Shown here in pieces: positions 44,712 through 53,416 of a stretch of DNA of 64,000 bases; within the stretch, counting starts at the first letter, position 1, and each line of letters begins with the position of its first letter. Source of the stretch: UBA961 sp049426725 (GTDB lineage: Bacteria > Bacteroidota > Ignavibacteria > Kapaibacteriales > UBA961); contig JBMSYN010000006.1 of the NCBI GenBank assembly GCA_049426725.1, positions 1-64,000 on the forward strand. Direction: 5' to 3'. The position numbers were made by a program, and so were the translations under genes. Under the pieces are notes generated by a model. It was not told the DNA's origin. It saw only the letters and a program-made list of their open reading frames with translations, and ran no database searches.

Positions 44712-45806
44712 ATGTCTGTTATAGACCTCGTTCTGACTCTCTTTTTTGCAAAGACATTGTTCTTTGCTGTGGGAGTTTTTCGATCCCGAAGAATTGGCTC
44801 CAGAGCATATACCGATAACTCCCTCACTGTTTCGATAGTCATCCCCGCAAGAAATGAAGAAGAACACCTTCCCAAATGTTTAGAATCACTGATTCAAAAT
44901 AAAGGTGATGATATTGAAATCATCATCGTCAATGATAGATCTCATGATTCCACTCAAGACGTAATTAATGCATATTTAGAGATTGACAAACGCATTAAGT
45001 GCATTGAATTAATAGATGAAAGAACAGGAAATCTTCGTGGAAAGCCAGGAGCATTGCATGCGGGAATTCTTGAATCTTCGGGTGATATCATCATGATGAC
45101 TGATGCTGATTGTACATTTTCAACTCAATGGGTTAAATCAGTGAAAAATATGTATGATCGTGATTCGATAGCAATGATTGCCGGCTTTACCACCATTTCT
45201 GCATCTTCTGTATTTCATCATTTGCAAGATATGGAATGGCTGATGAACCATACTCTTGCATCGGCAGGCTTGGCTTTGGGAATGCCCTTAGGTTGTTTTG
45301 GTAATAATTTGTCGATAAGAAAATCGGTTTATGAAGAAGTTGGTGGATACCCGGGCATCCCATTTTCTGTAACTGAAGATTTGCAATTATTGCAAATGAT
45401 TTCAAGAAGTGGATATGAGATTCACTATCCCATCAATGCAAACAATGCAGTCAGTACGATGCCATGTCCTGATTGGAAAAGCTTCGTAAGTCAGCAACAT
45501 CGTTGGGTTCGAGGATCGGAAGCTTTGGGTTGGAAAAAACATTTATTCGTTGTCTTTGCTGTTATTTTTTGGGGAGGACTACTTTTCTCCATCGTGCATG
45601 GAGACATAAAGGGGATTGGGCTTATGCTGGCAATGAGGGTTGCTTGTGATTGTTTGCTTATCTTACCTTCATTGCATTCTCTAAAAAGATTCAATCAACT
45701 TCCTTGGATTATTCCGGGGATGTTGTTCATGATTTTCATAGAGATAATGGTGGCTATCTTACTTCTAAAAAAAGATGTTCAATGGAAAGGTCAAACATTT
45801 AGATGA
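44712..45806 (+). CDS. Family 2 membrane glycosyltransferase
   Basis: A 364-residue GT2 enzyme. One N-terminal helix precedes the catalytic domain with VSIVIPARNEEEHLPKCLESL, the nucleotide-binding DADC, the acceptor-site ED pair in SVTEDLQLL, and a processive-type QQHRWVRG (Q-x-x-R-W). Three C-terminal helices follow. Such enzymes build or extend exopolysaccharide chains or transfer sugars to lipid carriers. Beside ugd, UDP-glucuronate is a reasonable sugar donor, but this is inference. ATG 44712 is preferred to a TTG at 44700. It converges on pyrG with a three-base gap. Confidence 0.88.
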   Translation: MSVIDLVLTLFFAKTLFFAVGVFRSRRIGSRAYTDNSLTVSIVIPARNEEEHLPKCLESLIQNKGDDIEIIIVNDRSHDSTQDVINAYLEIDKRIKCIELIDERTGNLRGKPGALHAGILESSGDIIMMTDADCTFSTQWVKSVKNMYDRDSIAMIAGFTTISASSVFHHLQDMEWLMNHTLASAGLALGMPLGCFGNNLSIRKSVYEEVGGYPGIPFSVTEDLQLLQMISRSGYEIHYPINANNAVSTMPCPDWKSFVSQQHRWVRGSEALGWKKHLFVVFAVIFWGGLLFSIVHGDIKGIGLMLAMRVACDCLLILPSLHSLKRFNQLPWIIPGMLFMIFIEIMVAILLLKKDVQWKGQTFR

Positions 45807-45809
45807 TCT

Positions 45810-47411
45810 TTACTTTTTCTGAAGAGCAGCTTTCACAAAACTGATAAAGAGTGGATGCCCTTTTACAGCTCTTGATTTGTATTCCGGATGGAATTGCACG
45901 CCCACAAACCATGGGTGATTTTTCAATTCAATGATCTCTACCAATGTTGTGTCGGGGGAAACACCGCTTAACTTCATGCCATGATCTTCAAGAGTCTTTC
46001 TATAGGCATTGTTAAACTCATAACGATGTCTATGACGCTCATTGATCGTATCAGTACCATAGGCAGCATGAGCGATGGTGCCTTTTCTTATAGTGCATGG
46101 ATAAGATCCCAATCGCATTGTCCCGCCTTTGTCGGTAACTTGTTTTTGTGTGGACATCAAATGAATCACCAAATCTTTTCCTTTTTTGAATTCAGCAGAA
46201 TGGGCATCTTTTATTCCTGCCACATTGCGGGCAAATTCAATCACTGCGCATTGCATGCCTAAGCATATTCCGAAAAAGGGAATCTTTTGTTCTCTGGCGT
46301 GACGAATCGTTTCGATTTTTCCTTCGATTCCTCTTGAACCAAAGCCAGGGGCAACAAGAATCCCTTGCATTCCTTTTAAAACTGAAGCGACATTACTTTT
46401 AGTGATAGACTCAGAGTCAATCCAAGTGATTTCAACTTTTGCATTATTGATTGCTCCCGCATGAACAAAAGCTTCAAGAATACTTTTATATGAGTCTTTC
46501 ACTTGATTATACTTTCCAACAAGAGCAATGTTAACAGTATGTTTTGGTTGTTTGATTCTGTTGACAAATTTCGTCCATGTATCAAGATCAATTTTACCTG
46601 GCGAAACGGAAAACTTTCTCAATACGATTTGATCTAAACTGCGTTTTGCCAAGCTCATTGGTACTTCATAGATTGTATCAGCATCCAAGACTTCGATAAC
46701 AGAGTCTTCTTCAACATTGCAGAACAATGCTATTTTGCTTCGTAATTCCTTTGTTATGGGCTGCTCTGTTCTGCAGAGGAGAATATCTGGTCTGATACCC
46801 ATTTCCATGAGCATTTTCACGGAATGTTGTGTCGGTTTTGTTTTAAGCTCACCGGCAGACTTGATATAGGGCACATATGTTAAGTGAATATTCAATGTAC
46901 TCTTTGGCCCCTTTTCCATGCAGAGTTGTCGGACTGATTCCATGAATGGCAAAGATTCAATATCACCAACCGTACCACCAATCTCGATAATAACAATATC
47001 AAACATTTTATCATAGATAGTCATTCTTCGCTTGATTTCATCAGTGATATGAGGAATAACCTGAACTGTTTTACCTAAATACTGGCCTTGTCTTTCTCTT
47101 TGAATGACCTCGAAATATACTTGGCCTGAGGAAACTGAATTAGCTCTTGTTCCATCGACATCGAGATATCGCTCATAATGACCCAAATCAAGATCGCACT
47201 CAGCTCCATCATCAGTGACATATACTTCGCCATGCTGTTGAGGATTCATTGTGCCGGGATCAACATTGATATATGGATCAAATTTCATGATTGTGACAGA
47301 CAATCCTCTTTGTTTGAGCAAAAGTCCCAAAGATGCGGATGCTATTCCTTTGCCAAGTGAGGAAAGGACGCCACCGGAAATAAAAATATATTTCGTTTTC
47401 TTTGCTGCCAT
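45810..47411 (-). CDS. pyrG: CTP synthase
   Basis: A 533-residue CTP synthase that aminates UTP using glutamine. The N-terminal synthase domain shows SGGVLSSLGKGIASASLG, the central part shows PHITDEIKRR, and the C-terminal class I amidotransferase has the nucleophile Cys in FFGICLGMQ and a HPEY motif (VQFHPEYKS). Length is normal. It lies 83 bases beyond the icd gene with a strong terminator between them. It therefore needs its own promoter in a very short space or depends on read-through of that hairpin. Confidence 0.97.
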   Translation of the reverse strand: MAAKKTKYIFISGGVLSSLGKGIASASLGLLLKQRGLSVTIMKFDPYINVDPGTMNPQQHGEVYVTDDGAECDLDLGHYERYLDVDGTRANSVSSGQVYFEVIQRERQGQYLGKTVQVIPHITDEIKRRMTIYDKMFDIVIIEIGGTVGDIESLPFMESVRQLCMEKGPKSTLNIHLTYVPYIKSAGELKTKPTQHSVKMLMEMGIRPDILLCRTEQPITKELRSKIALFCNVEEDSVIEVLDADTIYEVPMSLAKRSLDQIVLRKFSVSPGKIDLDTWTKFVNRIKQPKHTVNIALVGKYNQVKDSYKSILEAFVHAGAINNAKVEITWIDSESITKSNVASVLKGMQGILVAPGFGSRGIEGKIETIRHAREQKIPFFGICLGMQCAVIEFARNVAGIKDAHSAEFKKGKDLVIHLMSTQKQVTDKGGTMRLGSYPCTIRKGTIAHAAYGTDTINERHRHRYEFNNAYRKTLEDHGMKLSGVSPDTTLVEIIELKNHPWFVGVQFHPEYKSRAVKGHPLFISFVKAALQKK

Positions 47412-47436
47412 GTTCGATGCAATAGTATATGTGTAT

Positions 47437-47474
47437 AAAAAAAGAGACGCGAATGCCTTGCTAATACGCGTCTC
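47437..47474 (-). terminator. Terminator after icd, just upstream of pyrG
   Basis: On the minus strand GAGACGCG (47474-47467) pairs perfectly with CGCGTCTC (47451-47444) around a 15-base loop, followed by seven T (47443-47437). It ends the icd transcript 26 bases before the pyrG ATG. It could also act as an attenuator for pyrG. Confidence 0.8.
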
Positions 47475-47494
47475 CCCAAATCATCGCGAAAATA

Positions 47495-48763
47495 TTACAT
47501 GTGCTTGATGACGGCTTCGCCAAATGCTGAACAACTCACTTCGGTTGCACCTTCCATCAAACGTGCAAAATCATAGGTTACAGTTTTTGCGGAGATAGCT
47601 CCATCCATTCCTTTCACAATCAAATCTGCTGCTTCATTCCAGCCAAGATATCGGAACATCATTTCACCGGAAAGAATCACCGACCCCGGATTGACTTTAT
47701 CGAGTCCGGCATATTTGGGAGCAGTCCCATGCGTAGCCTCGAAAATAGCATAGCCATTATCATAATTGATATTTGCACCGGGTGCAATACCAATTCCACC
47801 TACTTGAGCTGCCAATGCATCGCTGATATAATCACCATTAAGATTCATTGTGGCAATAACATCGTATTCCGAGGGTCTTGTGAGAATCTGCTGAAGGAAT
47901 GCATCAGCGATTGAGTCTTTCACAAGTAGTTTGCTTCCGGGATTGCCACCGCAATCATCCCAGCCAACCGCCACATCGGAAAATTCTTCTCTGACGAGTT
48001 CATAGCCCCAATCTCTGAAAGCACCTTCAGTGAATTTCATGATATTGCCTTTATGAACGAGTGTGAGACTCTTTCTGTTTTGAGAAATGGCATACTTGAG
48101 CGCTGCGCGAATAAGACGTTTTGAACCGGGTGCTGAAACCGGTTTGATTCCGAGACCTACAAATTCAGGGGATTCAGAACCAAATCGAATTTTTTTGTGA
48201 AAAGCAGGGAATTGAGTCTTTAGATATTCCAGGAACTGAGCTGTATCTTGTTCACCCGCCTTAAATTCAATCCCTGCATAAATGTCTTCGGTATTTTCTC
48301 TGAAGATGATCATGTCCACCAATTCAGGATGCTTCACCGGAGAGGGAACGCCTTTGAAATATCTCACGGGACGCAAGCAAACATATAAATCCATCATTTG
48401 TCTTAGCGCAACATTGATAGAGCGAATGCCTCCACCTACAGGTGTTGTGAGCGGACCTTTTATACCAACAACATATTCTCTGAGAGCAGTTAAAGTATCT
48501 TCTGGAAGCCAGGTATTTGGACCATACACTTCATTGGATTTTTCACCTGCATAGATTTCAAACCATTCGATGTTCTTTGTCCCACCATAGGCTTTTTCTA
48601 CCGCTGCATTCATCACTCTTACGGATGCTGCCCAAATGTCAGGGCCGGTGCCATCACCTTCGATGAATGGAATAATAGGATTATTAGGGACATTTAATGA
48701 ACCGTCGGAATTGACGGAGATTTTTTGACCTTTTTCAGGAGCAGACAATTTGGTATACGACAT
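47495..48763 (-). CDS. icd: NADP-dependent isocitrate dehydrogenase
   Basis: A 422-residue isocitrate dehydrogenase of the E. coli type, converting isocitrate to 2-oxoglutarate in the TCA cycle. Seen: the substrate region with GGIRSINVALRQMMDLYVCLRPVRYF, FRENTEDIYAGIE, the catalytic Lys in VHKGNIMKFTEGAF, the metal site with NLNGDYISD, and ATHGTAPKYAG with its NADP-preferring surroundings. Length is typical. It is a single-gene unit with a possible promoter at 48808-48815 and a strong terminator. Confidence 0.95.
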   Translation of the reverse strand: MSYTKLSAPEKGQKISVNSDGSLNVPNNPIIPFIEGDGTGPDIWAASVRVMNAAVEKAYGGTKNIEWFEIYAGEKSNEVYGPNTWLPEDTLTALREYVVGIKGPLTTPVGGGIRSINVALRQMMDLYVCLRPVRYFKGVPSPVKHPELVDMIIFRENTEDIYAGIEFKAGEQDTAQFLEYLKTQFPAFHKKIRFGSESPEFVGLGIKPVSAPGSKRLIRAALKYAISQNRKSLTLVHKGNIMKFTEGAFRDWGYELVREEFSDVAVGWDDCGGNPGSKLLVKDSIADAFLQQILTRPSEYDVIATMNLNGDYISDALAAQVGGIGIAPGANINYDNGYAIFEATHGTAPKYAGLDKVNPGSVILSGEMMFRYLGWNEAADLIVKGMDGAISAKTVTYDFARLMEGATEVSCSAFGEAVIKHM

Positions 48764-48807
48764 GCGGGACTATCCGAGGCGGAAACAGAAAAAATTTGTA
48801 TATGTGA

Positions 48808-48815
48808 CAAATTTA
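48808..48815 (-). promoter_or_regulatory. Possible -7 element for icd
   Basis: TAAATTTG on the minus strand, an exact TAnnTTTG, 44 bases before the icd ATG. No TTG is found at the expected -33 distance. Confidence 0.35.
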
Positions 48816-48849
48816 GAGAATTGGAGTGAATGCTCGTAAGGAAATATGT

Positions 48850-50985
48850 TTATTTATCGAATGAATTAATGGGTGTCCTGATTTCAACGAACACTGTCCT
48901 CGAATAAGCCCTTCCTTGAGGGGTATTATTCTCAAATGGGGGATCGCCACCGCCAAGAGGGACTAGTTCTATCTTATTGTCTTTTAAGCCCAAAAACCGC
49001 TGAACTTCCTTACATCTGGCATTGGATAGGGTGAAGTTATAGTCTTTACTCCCACTTAGATCTGTATGGCCAATAATCTTGACCAAAGATTCCTCTTTTA
49101 TAGATTCGCGAATCATTTTGGCTATTTGTTGATTAGCAGGACTGAGGGTTGATTTGTTGAATTCAAACAATATGAGGGCAAATCTCTCAATTAATGTATC
49201 ATTGATACGTAATTCCTGCTTGTTTTTCAATGTGATGCGATCCGTAGAGGTAGAGGTTGTCCACTTGTGATTTATCCCGAATGTATCAATAACGGAAAAT
49301 GTTATAATCAATGGCTCACTATGCATATTGTCATTTGGTGAAATTTTCCACTTAAACATTGAATCAGGTAGATTTCCTATTCCTGATATCGAATGCACCA
49401 TTTCTTTTGAATCTTCAATTGCGATATTCCATGAATGTATTGGAGTATCATTGCTGATTGATGGTTTCAATGTCAAAAAAGGAGGGTTCATTGTCTTGAT
49501 GACAGTCCTCTTTTTTAAAGGTGATAAAAGAGCCGATTCATTGGATTGTATTTCTGCTCTGGAATTTTCTTCGAGCCCTTCTTTGAAATCTTCATTTGTT
49601 GGGAAAAGGGGTAATCCTCCAAATTGTATTTTCATACGATTTGGGGTTATCCCCCATGTACTTGTCAAATATGATTGAATAGATTGTGCTCGCGATTTTG
49701 AAAGTTCTGTAGAAGACTCTTGTATGGATTGATTTCTATATCCTGAAATGGTAAGATTGCCATCTTCTTCTTTCATTCGCTTTCCTATGATATTGAGCAG
49801 ATCGCGATAGATATCCAGCGTCGAAGATGGTAATGAGTCTTCATGAAAACGGGTTGTCTCCGATGGAAGAAGAAGATGCTGCGAAGTTCCACCCAAATCT
49901 GCTGAAGACTCATCGAAATAGATATAGGGAAGCAAAGGAAATGTTTCAACTTGTTCCCATTCCTCTATTCTGATGATTGGTTTTGGAATCAATGCACCAT
50001 TATTGTCGATGCCCATTGCGATAATATCACCATTCAATGTAGAGACAACTTTCCTAAATTGAATATATGATTCGTTGATATTCATCGTATCAACTCGAAT
50101 TCCATATTGTTCAATTCCCTTGACAATTGTTGTGTTTCTACCCAATAAACCAATGCTATCTTGTGCAATGATCGGAGAACTTCTTAGCACTGTATCTCTT
50201 TGGATGATTGTATCAATGTGAATAACAGTCTCTTTTGATGGGATGATACCAAAATTGAGTGCCATTCCGAGTTGTAATTTTTGGATATTCCATGTATAGG
50301 AAGTCAATGATTGCAATGGATGATGATATTCAATAAATGGTATCAGACGAGAGGTTTTTGAAATGGGAACATTATGAGAATATCCTAAGATGAATGATGA
50401 TTGAAACATAGATATCGACGGGATATTACCAGCTGATTCATTTCTAACGCCTCTTCCATTTGCAAAGGATGCATTATCAGGTGATAGAAGCTTTTCGCGT
50501 TGGGAAAATGAATGTGAGAGAATATATGACAATCCGAATCCGGCCATCAAATCTCCACCAAATGAAATGGAATATGTAGCCATTGGACGCAATGAGAAAG
50601 CGGTGATATTGGCATCTATTTCATGCCTAACGATAATCTCGCGAGTGATGGAATCAAAAGGAGGCAGATTATTTCTTATAAATTGATTGCCAATTTTTTC
50701 ATCAGAAAAAATGGTGGCAGATGGATTATTGATTCCTGCAAATAGTCTGAATCCATACTCTTGTATTGGAATATGCATAAGCAATCCAATATCATAACCT
50801 AATCCCATTCCCGATCTATTTTCAGTACAGCAAGTTGGATAACCCGGTAAAGAAATAAAATCAGTCTTGTGAATTGATTGTAAAAGTGATCCATATGGAC
50901 CCAAAAACCATGTGGGCTGTTCTTGCGAGAATAATGTAGTCCAAAAAGCGAGAACAAAGCAAATCGACAAAACATGAATTCGCAT
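48850..50985 (-). CDS. Outer-membrane protein with two OmpA domains
   Basis: A 711-residue protein. A signal peptide (to LFSQ) is followed by about 240 residues of beta-rich sequence resembling a small outer-membrane barrel. Next is a linker, a first OmpA domain (about 345-490, FPLLPYIYFDESSADLG, ELSKSRAQSIQSYL), a beta insert and a second OmpA domain (about 595-711, IIGHTDLSG, FTLSNARCKEVQRFL). The C-terminal 370 residues parallel those of the PD40 protein at 24-26.7 kb, including the ending R-T-V-x-x-x-x-x-TPI. OmpA domains bind peptidoglycan. It starts directly after the thioesterase stop. Confidence 0.85.
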   Translation of the reverse strand: MRIHVLSICFVLAFWTTLFSQEQPTWFLGPYGSLLQSIHKTDFISLPGYPTCCTENRSGMGLGYDIGLLMHIPIQEYGFRLFAGINNPSATIFSDEKIGNQFIRNNLPPFDSITREIIVRHEIDANITAFSLRPMATYSISFGGDLMAGFGLSYILSHSFSQREKLLSPDNASFANGRGVRNESAGNIPSISMFQSSFILGYSHNVPISKTSRLIPFIEYHHPLQSLTSYTWNIQKLQLGMALNFGIIPSKETVIHIDTIIQRDTVLRSSPIIAQDSIGLLGRNTTIVKGIEQYGIRVDTMNINESYIQFRKVVSTLNGDIIAMGIDNNGALIPKPIIRIEEWEQVETFPLLPYIYFDESSADLGGTSQHLLLPSETTRFHEDSLPSSTLDIYRDLLNIIGKRMKEEDGNLTISGYRNQSIQESSTELSKSRAQSIQSYLTSTWGITPNRMKIQFGGLPLFPTNEDFKEGLEENSRAEIQSNESALLSPLKKRTVIKTMNPPFLTLKPSISNDTPIHSWNIAIEDSKEMVHSISGIGNLPDSMFKWKISPNDNMHSEPLIITFSVIDTFGINHKWTTSTSTDRITLKNKQELRINDTLIERFALILFEFNKSTLSPANQQIAKMIRESIKEESLVKIIGHTDLSGSKDYNFTLSNARCKEVQRFLGLKDNKIELVPLGGGDPPFENNTPQGRAYSRTVFVEIRTPINSFDK

Positions 50986-51462
50986 TTATGCCCCAATGAC
51001 TTTTGAATGAATTTCATAAGAAGAAACCAAATCTCGAAACTCTTTTGAAATTGGAATTGGCTGTCTTGATTGTGGATCCAATTGGACTAAAATTGACGTT
51101 GCCATCACAAGTTGATGTGGTTTATCCTTCAGTTGAATCAATTGCTCAAATACGAATGATGTATTACCAATGGATGGAATTCTGGTGAGTATGCTGTATT
51201 CTTGATCAAACAATGCAGGAGCAAGATATTGTACTTCGGTTTTCGCAACCACAAATGTAAGATCATCAATGAATGTTCGAGAAGTTATATTGATTCCAAT
51301 TGCTCGAACATATTCTACTCTTGCATTTTCTAGCCAATACATATAGATGACATTATGTACGATGTTTTGCCTATCTACTTCAAATGTTTTTACTCTTCCT
51401 TCCAAAGAATGGGTAAAAAGCGAAGGATCAAGTACTACTATGCGGGAATGTTCTTGATTCAT
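50986..51462 (-). CDS. 4HBT hotdog-fold thioesterase
   Basis: A 158-residue protein of the 4-hydroxybenzoyl-CoA thioesterase/YbgC-like superfamily. The core pattern is visible: a strand starting at LEGRVKTFEVDRQNIVHNVIYMYWLENARVEYV, where the family Asp is in EVDRQNIVHN, followed by the long helix and LTFVVAKTEVQYLAPALFDQEY. Such enzymes release fatty acids from acyl-CoA or acyl-ACP. The substrate is not predictable. It overlaps the threonine aldolase stop by ATGA and sits between it and the double-OmpA gene. Confidence 0.85.
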   Translation of the reverse strand: MNQEHSRIVVLDPSLFTHSLEGRVKTFEVDRQNIVHNVIYMYWLENARVEYVRAIGINITSRTFIDDLTFVVAKTEVQYLAPALFDQEYSILTRIPSIGNTSFVFEQLIQLKDKPHQLVMATSILVQLDPQSRQPIPISKEFRDLVSSYEIHSKVIGA

Positions 51463-52517
51463 GAATTACTTTTCAGTTTGGTATAACAAGAACAAAAAAT
51501 ATCTACCGCATTATTGACATCGTCTATTGATATATCTCTGTAGAATACTGCTCGCAAATAATTTCCTCTACCTGAAGAAAGTAATAAACCTTCTTTTGCA
51601 CAAGCAGTTTGTAATGTAGTAGACGATGGTGATTCTCCACAATCAATTATGACGATATTGGTATCGATTGTTCCGGAAGAATTTGCTATTCGAACATGTG
51701 TCCGCTCTTGAATCATCCTTGCAAAAGTAGTCGCGTGATAATGATCTACTTTAAGATTATCCCGATGATATTCTACAGCATGAATGCCGGCAGCTCCAAG
51801 AAATCCTATTTGCCTCATGCCGCCACCTAGGAGCTTTCTCCAATGCAGTGCTTTTTGAACATGTTTTTTTGTTCCAATGAATAGTGAACCTACCGGCGCA
51901 CCCAAACCCTTGGACAAACAAACAGATAGCGTTTCCACATGCTTTGCATATTCATGTGGTTGAACACCTGAAGCCTCACATGCATTCCAGATGCGTGCTC
52001 CATCGCAATGCACAGGAACTTTGCGATCTTTTGCCAATTCTTGCAGAGACTCCATATAGTCCAATGAAAGCACTGTACCGCCATGTCTATTGTGTGTCTG
52101 TTCAATGCAAATCAATGTAGTTTCAGGAAAATAATACTCTGAACTTCGAATTGCCTGCGAAATATCATCCAAAGACATTTCGCCTTTCTTACTCGGTATG
52201 CAATGCATTTGAACTGCAGATATGACAGATGGTGCAGCTGTTTCATAATGAAACAGATGTGATTCCGATTCAACGATGACTTCATCACCTTTGTTCGTAT
52301 GGACCGCAATAGCAATTTGATTTCCCATGACACCGGTGGGAACGAAAAGAGCCGCCTCTTTGCCAAAGAGTTCGGCTATCATGTCTTGTAATCGATTGAC
52401 TGTTGGATCTTCTCCATAAACATCATCACCAACAATTGCATTTAGCATTGCTTGTCGCATTTCGTCTGTTGGGGTTGTTAATGTATCGCTTCGAAGATCA
52501 ATCTTGTGAGTATTCAT
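51459..52517 (-). CDS. ltaE: Low-specificity L-threonine aldolase
   Basis: A 352-residue PLP enzyme that splits L-threonine or L-allo-threonine to glycine and acetaldehyde. Seen: IDLRSDTLTTPTDEMRQAM, GDDVYGEDPTVNRLQ, the PLP-contacting HCDGARIWNA, and the PLP lysine in LSKGLGAPVGS. All are typical of LtaE. It overlaps porD upstream and the thioesterase downstream by ATGA junctions. Placing a housekeeping enzyme within this envelope operon is odd but common in such packed genomes. Confidence 0.93.
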   Translation of the reverse strand: MNTHKIDLRSDTLTTPTDEMRQAMLNAIVGDDVYGEDPTVNRLQDMIAELFGKEAALFVPTGVMGNQIAIAVHTNKGDEVIVESESHLFHYETAAPSVISAVQMHCIPSKKGEMSLDDISQAIRSSEYYFPETTLICIEQTHNRHGGTVLSLDYMESLQELAKDRKVPVHCDGARIWNACEASGVQPHEYAKHVETLSVCLSKGLGAPVGSLFIGTKKHVQKALHWRKLLGGGMRQIGFLGAAGIHAVEYHRDNLKVDHYHATTFARMIQERTHVRIANSSGTIDTNIVIIDCGESPSSTTLQTACAKEGLLLSSGRGNYLRAVFYRDISIDDVNNAVDIFCSCYTKLKSNS

Positions 52518-53413
52518 CTATTTTCTCGAGCTGCCTGATAGACTGAAGAATTTGCCGGATCTAACTGTGAGAGATTTGTAAACAATTCCGGATCTTGATA
52601 TCCTTTGTACAAATCAGCTAATTCCTGAAACTTAGAATTAAAAAAAGACTCCATGAATTGACTTCGCATTGTCACCTTTGCTTTCTTGAATTGATTCATT
52701 TGTTCAATCACTGTTGCAAGCAAAGGAAGGCCTTGTGCTTTATTTGCATTTACCGCTTCCAGACCATCAAAATGATAGGAGAATATCAATTTTCTGAATT
52801 CTTCATAAAGCAAGTCTGTAGCTTCTGTTGAAAAACCAAGTTTAGAGGGAACAGATGGATCAGGTGTTGTTGGATAACCCGATATGTTTGCACCCGCACC
52901 TGCTCTGCAAATGATTTTTGCCTTTTCATAGAAAGGCGTGCCATCGAGTTCTGCATAAGTGTCAAGAAACATCCCGATTGCCATGAGCATATAGAAATCA
53001 ATCGGTGAGGACAAAGTATTGAATCTGTTTGACTGGAAAGACATCATATTCCCCGGTGCATATTCAAATGACCATTGCTTGTCCATTGCTCTCATCATGA
53101 TGGATCTTGATCCATTTTCAAGAACGGTGTACGCCATGACTGTGAGGATGCCTGTATAGGTATTATTTGGACCTCTCGAGGTAATTGTTATCCCTATGTC
53201 AACAGGTACTTTGGGTTTGTCCCAATCTTCATCGGCATACCGCTGATTATTGATATAATTGAGCAAATCCTGTTTCAGATTCTGTATGTCTATCCGACTA
53301 TCAAATGGGATATTTTGAAGATCCACATTCACTTGTAAAGCAATCTCTTGCGCATGCAATAATGGGAGAAATTGAAGTGCAGAGAATATCAGGGAAAAGA
53401 TGAATGTTCGCAT
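52514..53413 (-). CDS. porD: Type IX secretion protein PorD-like (DUF4835)
   Basis: A 299-residue DUF4835 protein, the family of PorD, a component associated with the type IX secretion system. A signal peptide (to LLHAQ) precedes the family core with NVDLQNIPFDSRIDIQNLKQD, LLNYINNQRYADEDWD and PIDFYMLMAIGMFLDTY. The C-terminal helical half is also present. The gene heads a four-gene minus operon and its start lies only three bases from that of the divergent barrel gene. Its predicted promoter therefore lies within the neighbour's coding sequence. Confidence 0.88.
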   Translation of the reverse strand: MRTFIFSLIFSALQFLPLLHAQEIALQVNVDLQNIPFDSRIDIQNLKQDLLNYINNQRYADEDWDKPKVPVDIGITITSRGPNNTYTGILTVMAYTVLENGSRSIMMRAMDKQWSFEYAPGNMMSFQSNRFNTLSSPIDFYMLMAIGMFLDTYAELDGTPFYEKAKIICRAGAGANISGYPTTPDPSVPSKLGFSTEATDLLYEEFRKLIFSYHFDGLEAVNANKAQGLPLLATVIEQMNQFKKAKVTMRSQFMESFFNSKFQELADLYKGYQDPELFTNLSQLDPANSSVYQAARENR

Positions 53414-53416
53414 TAT

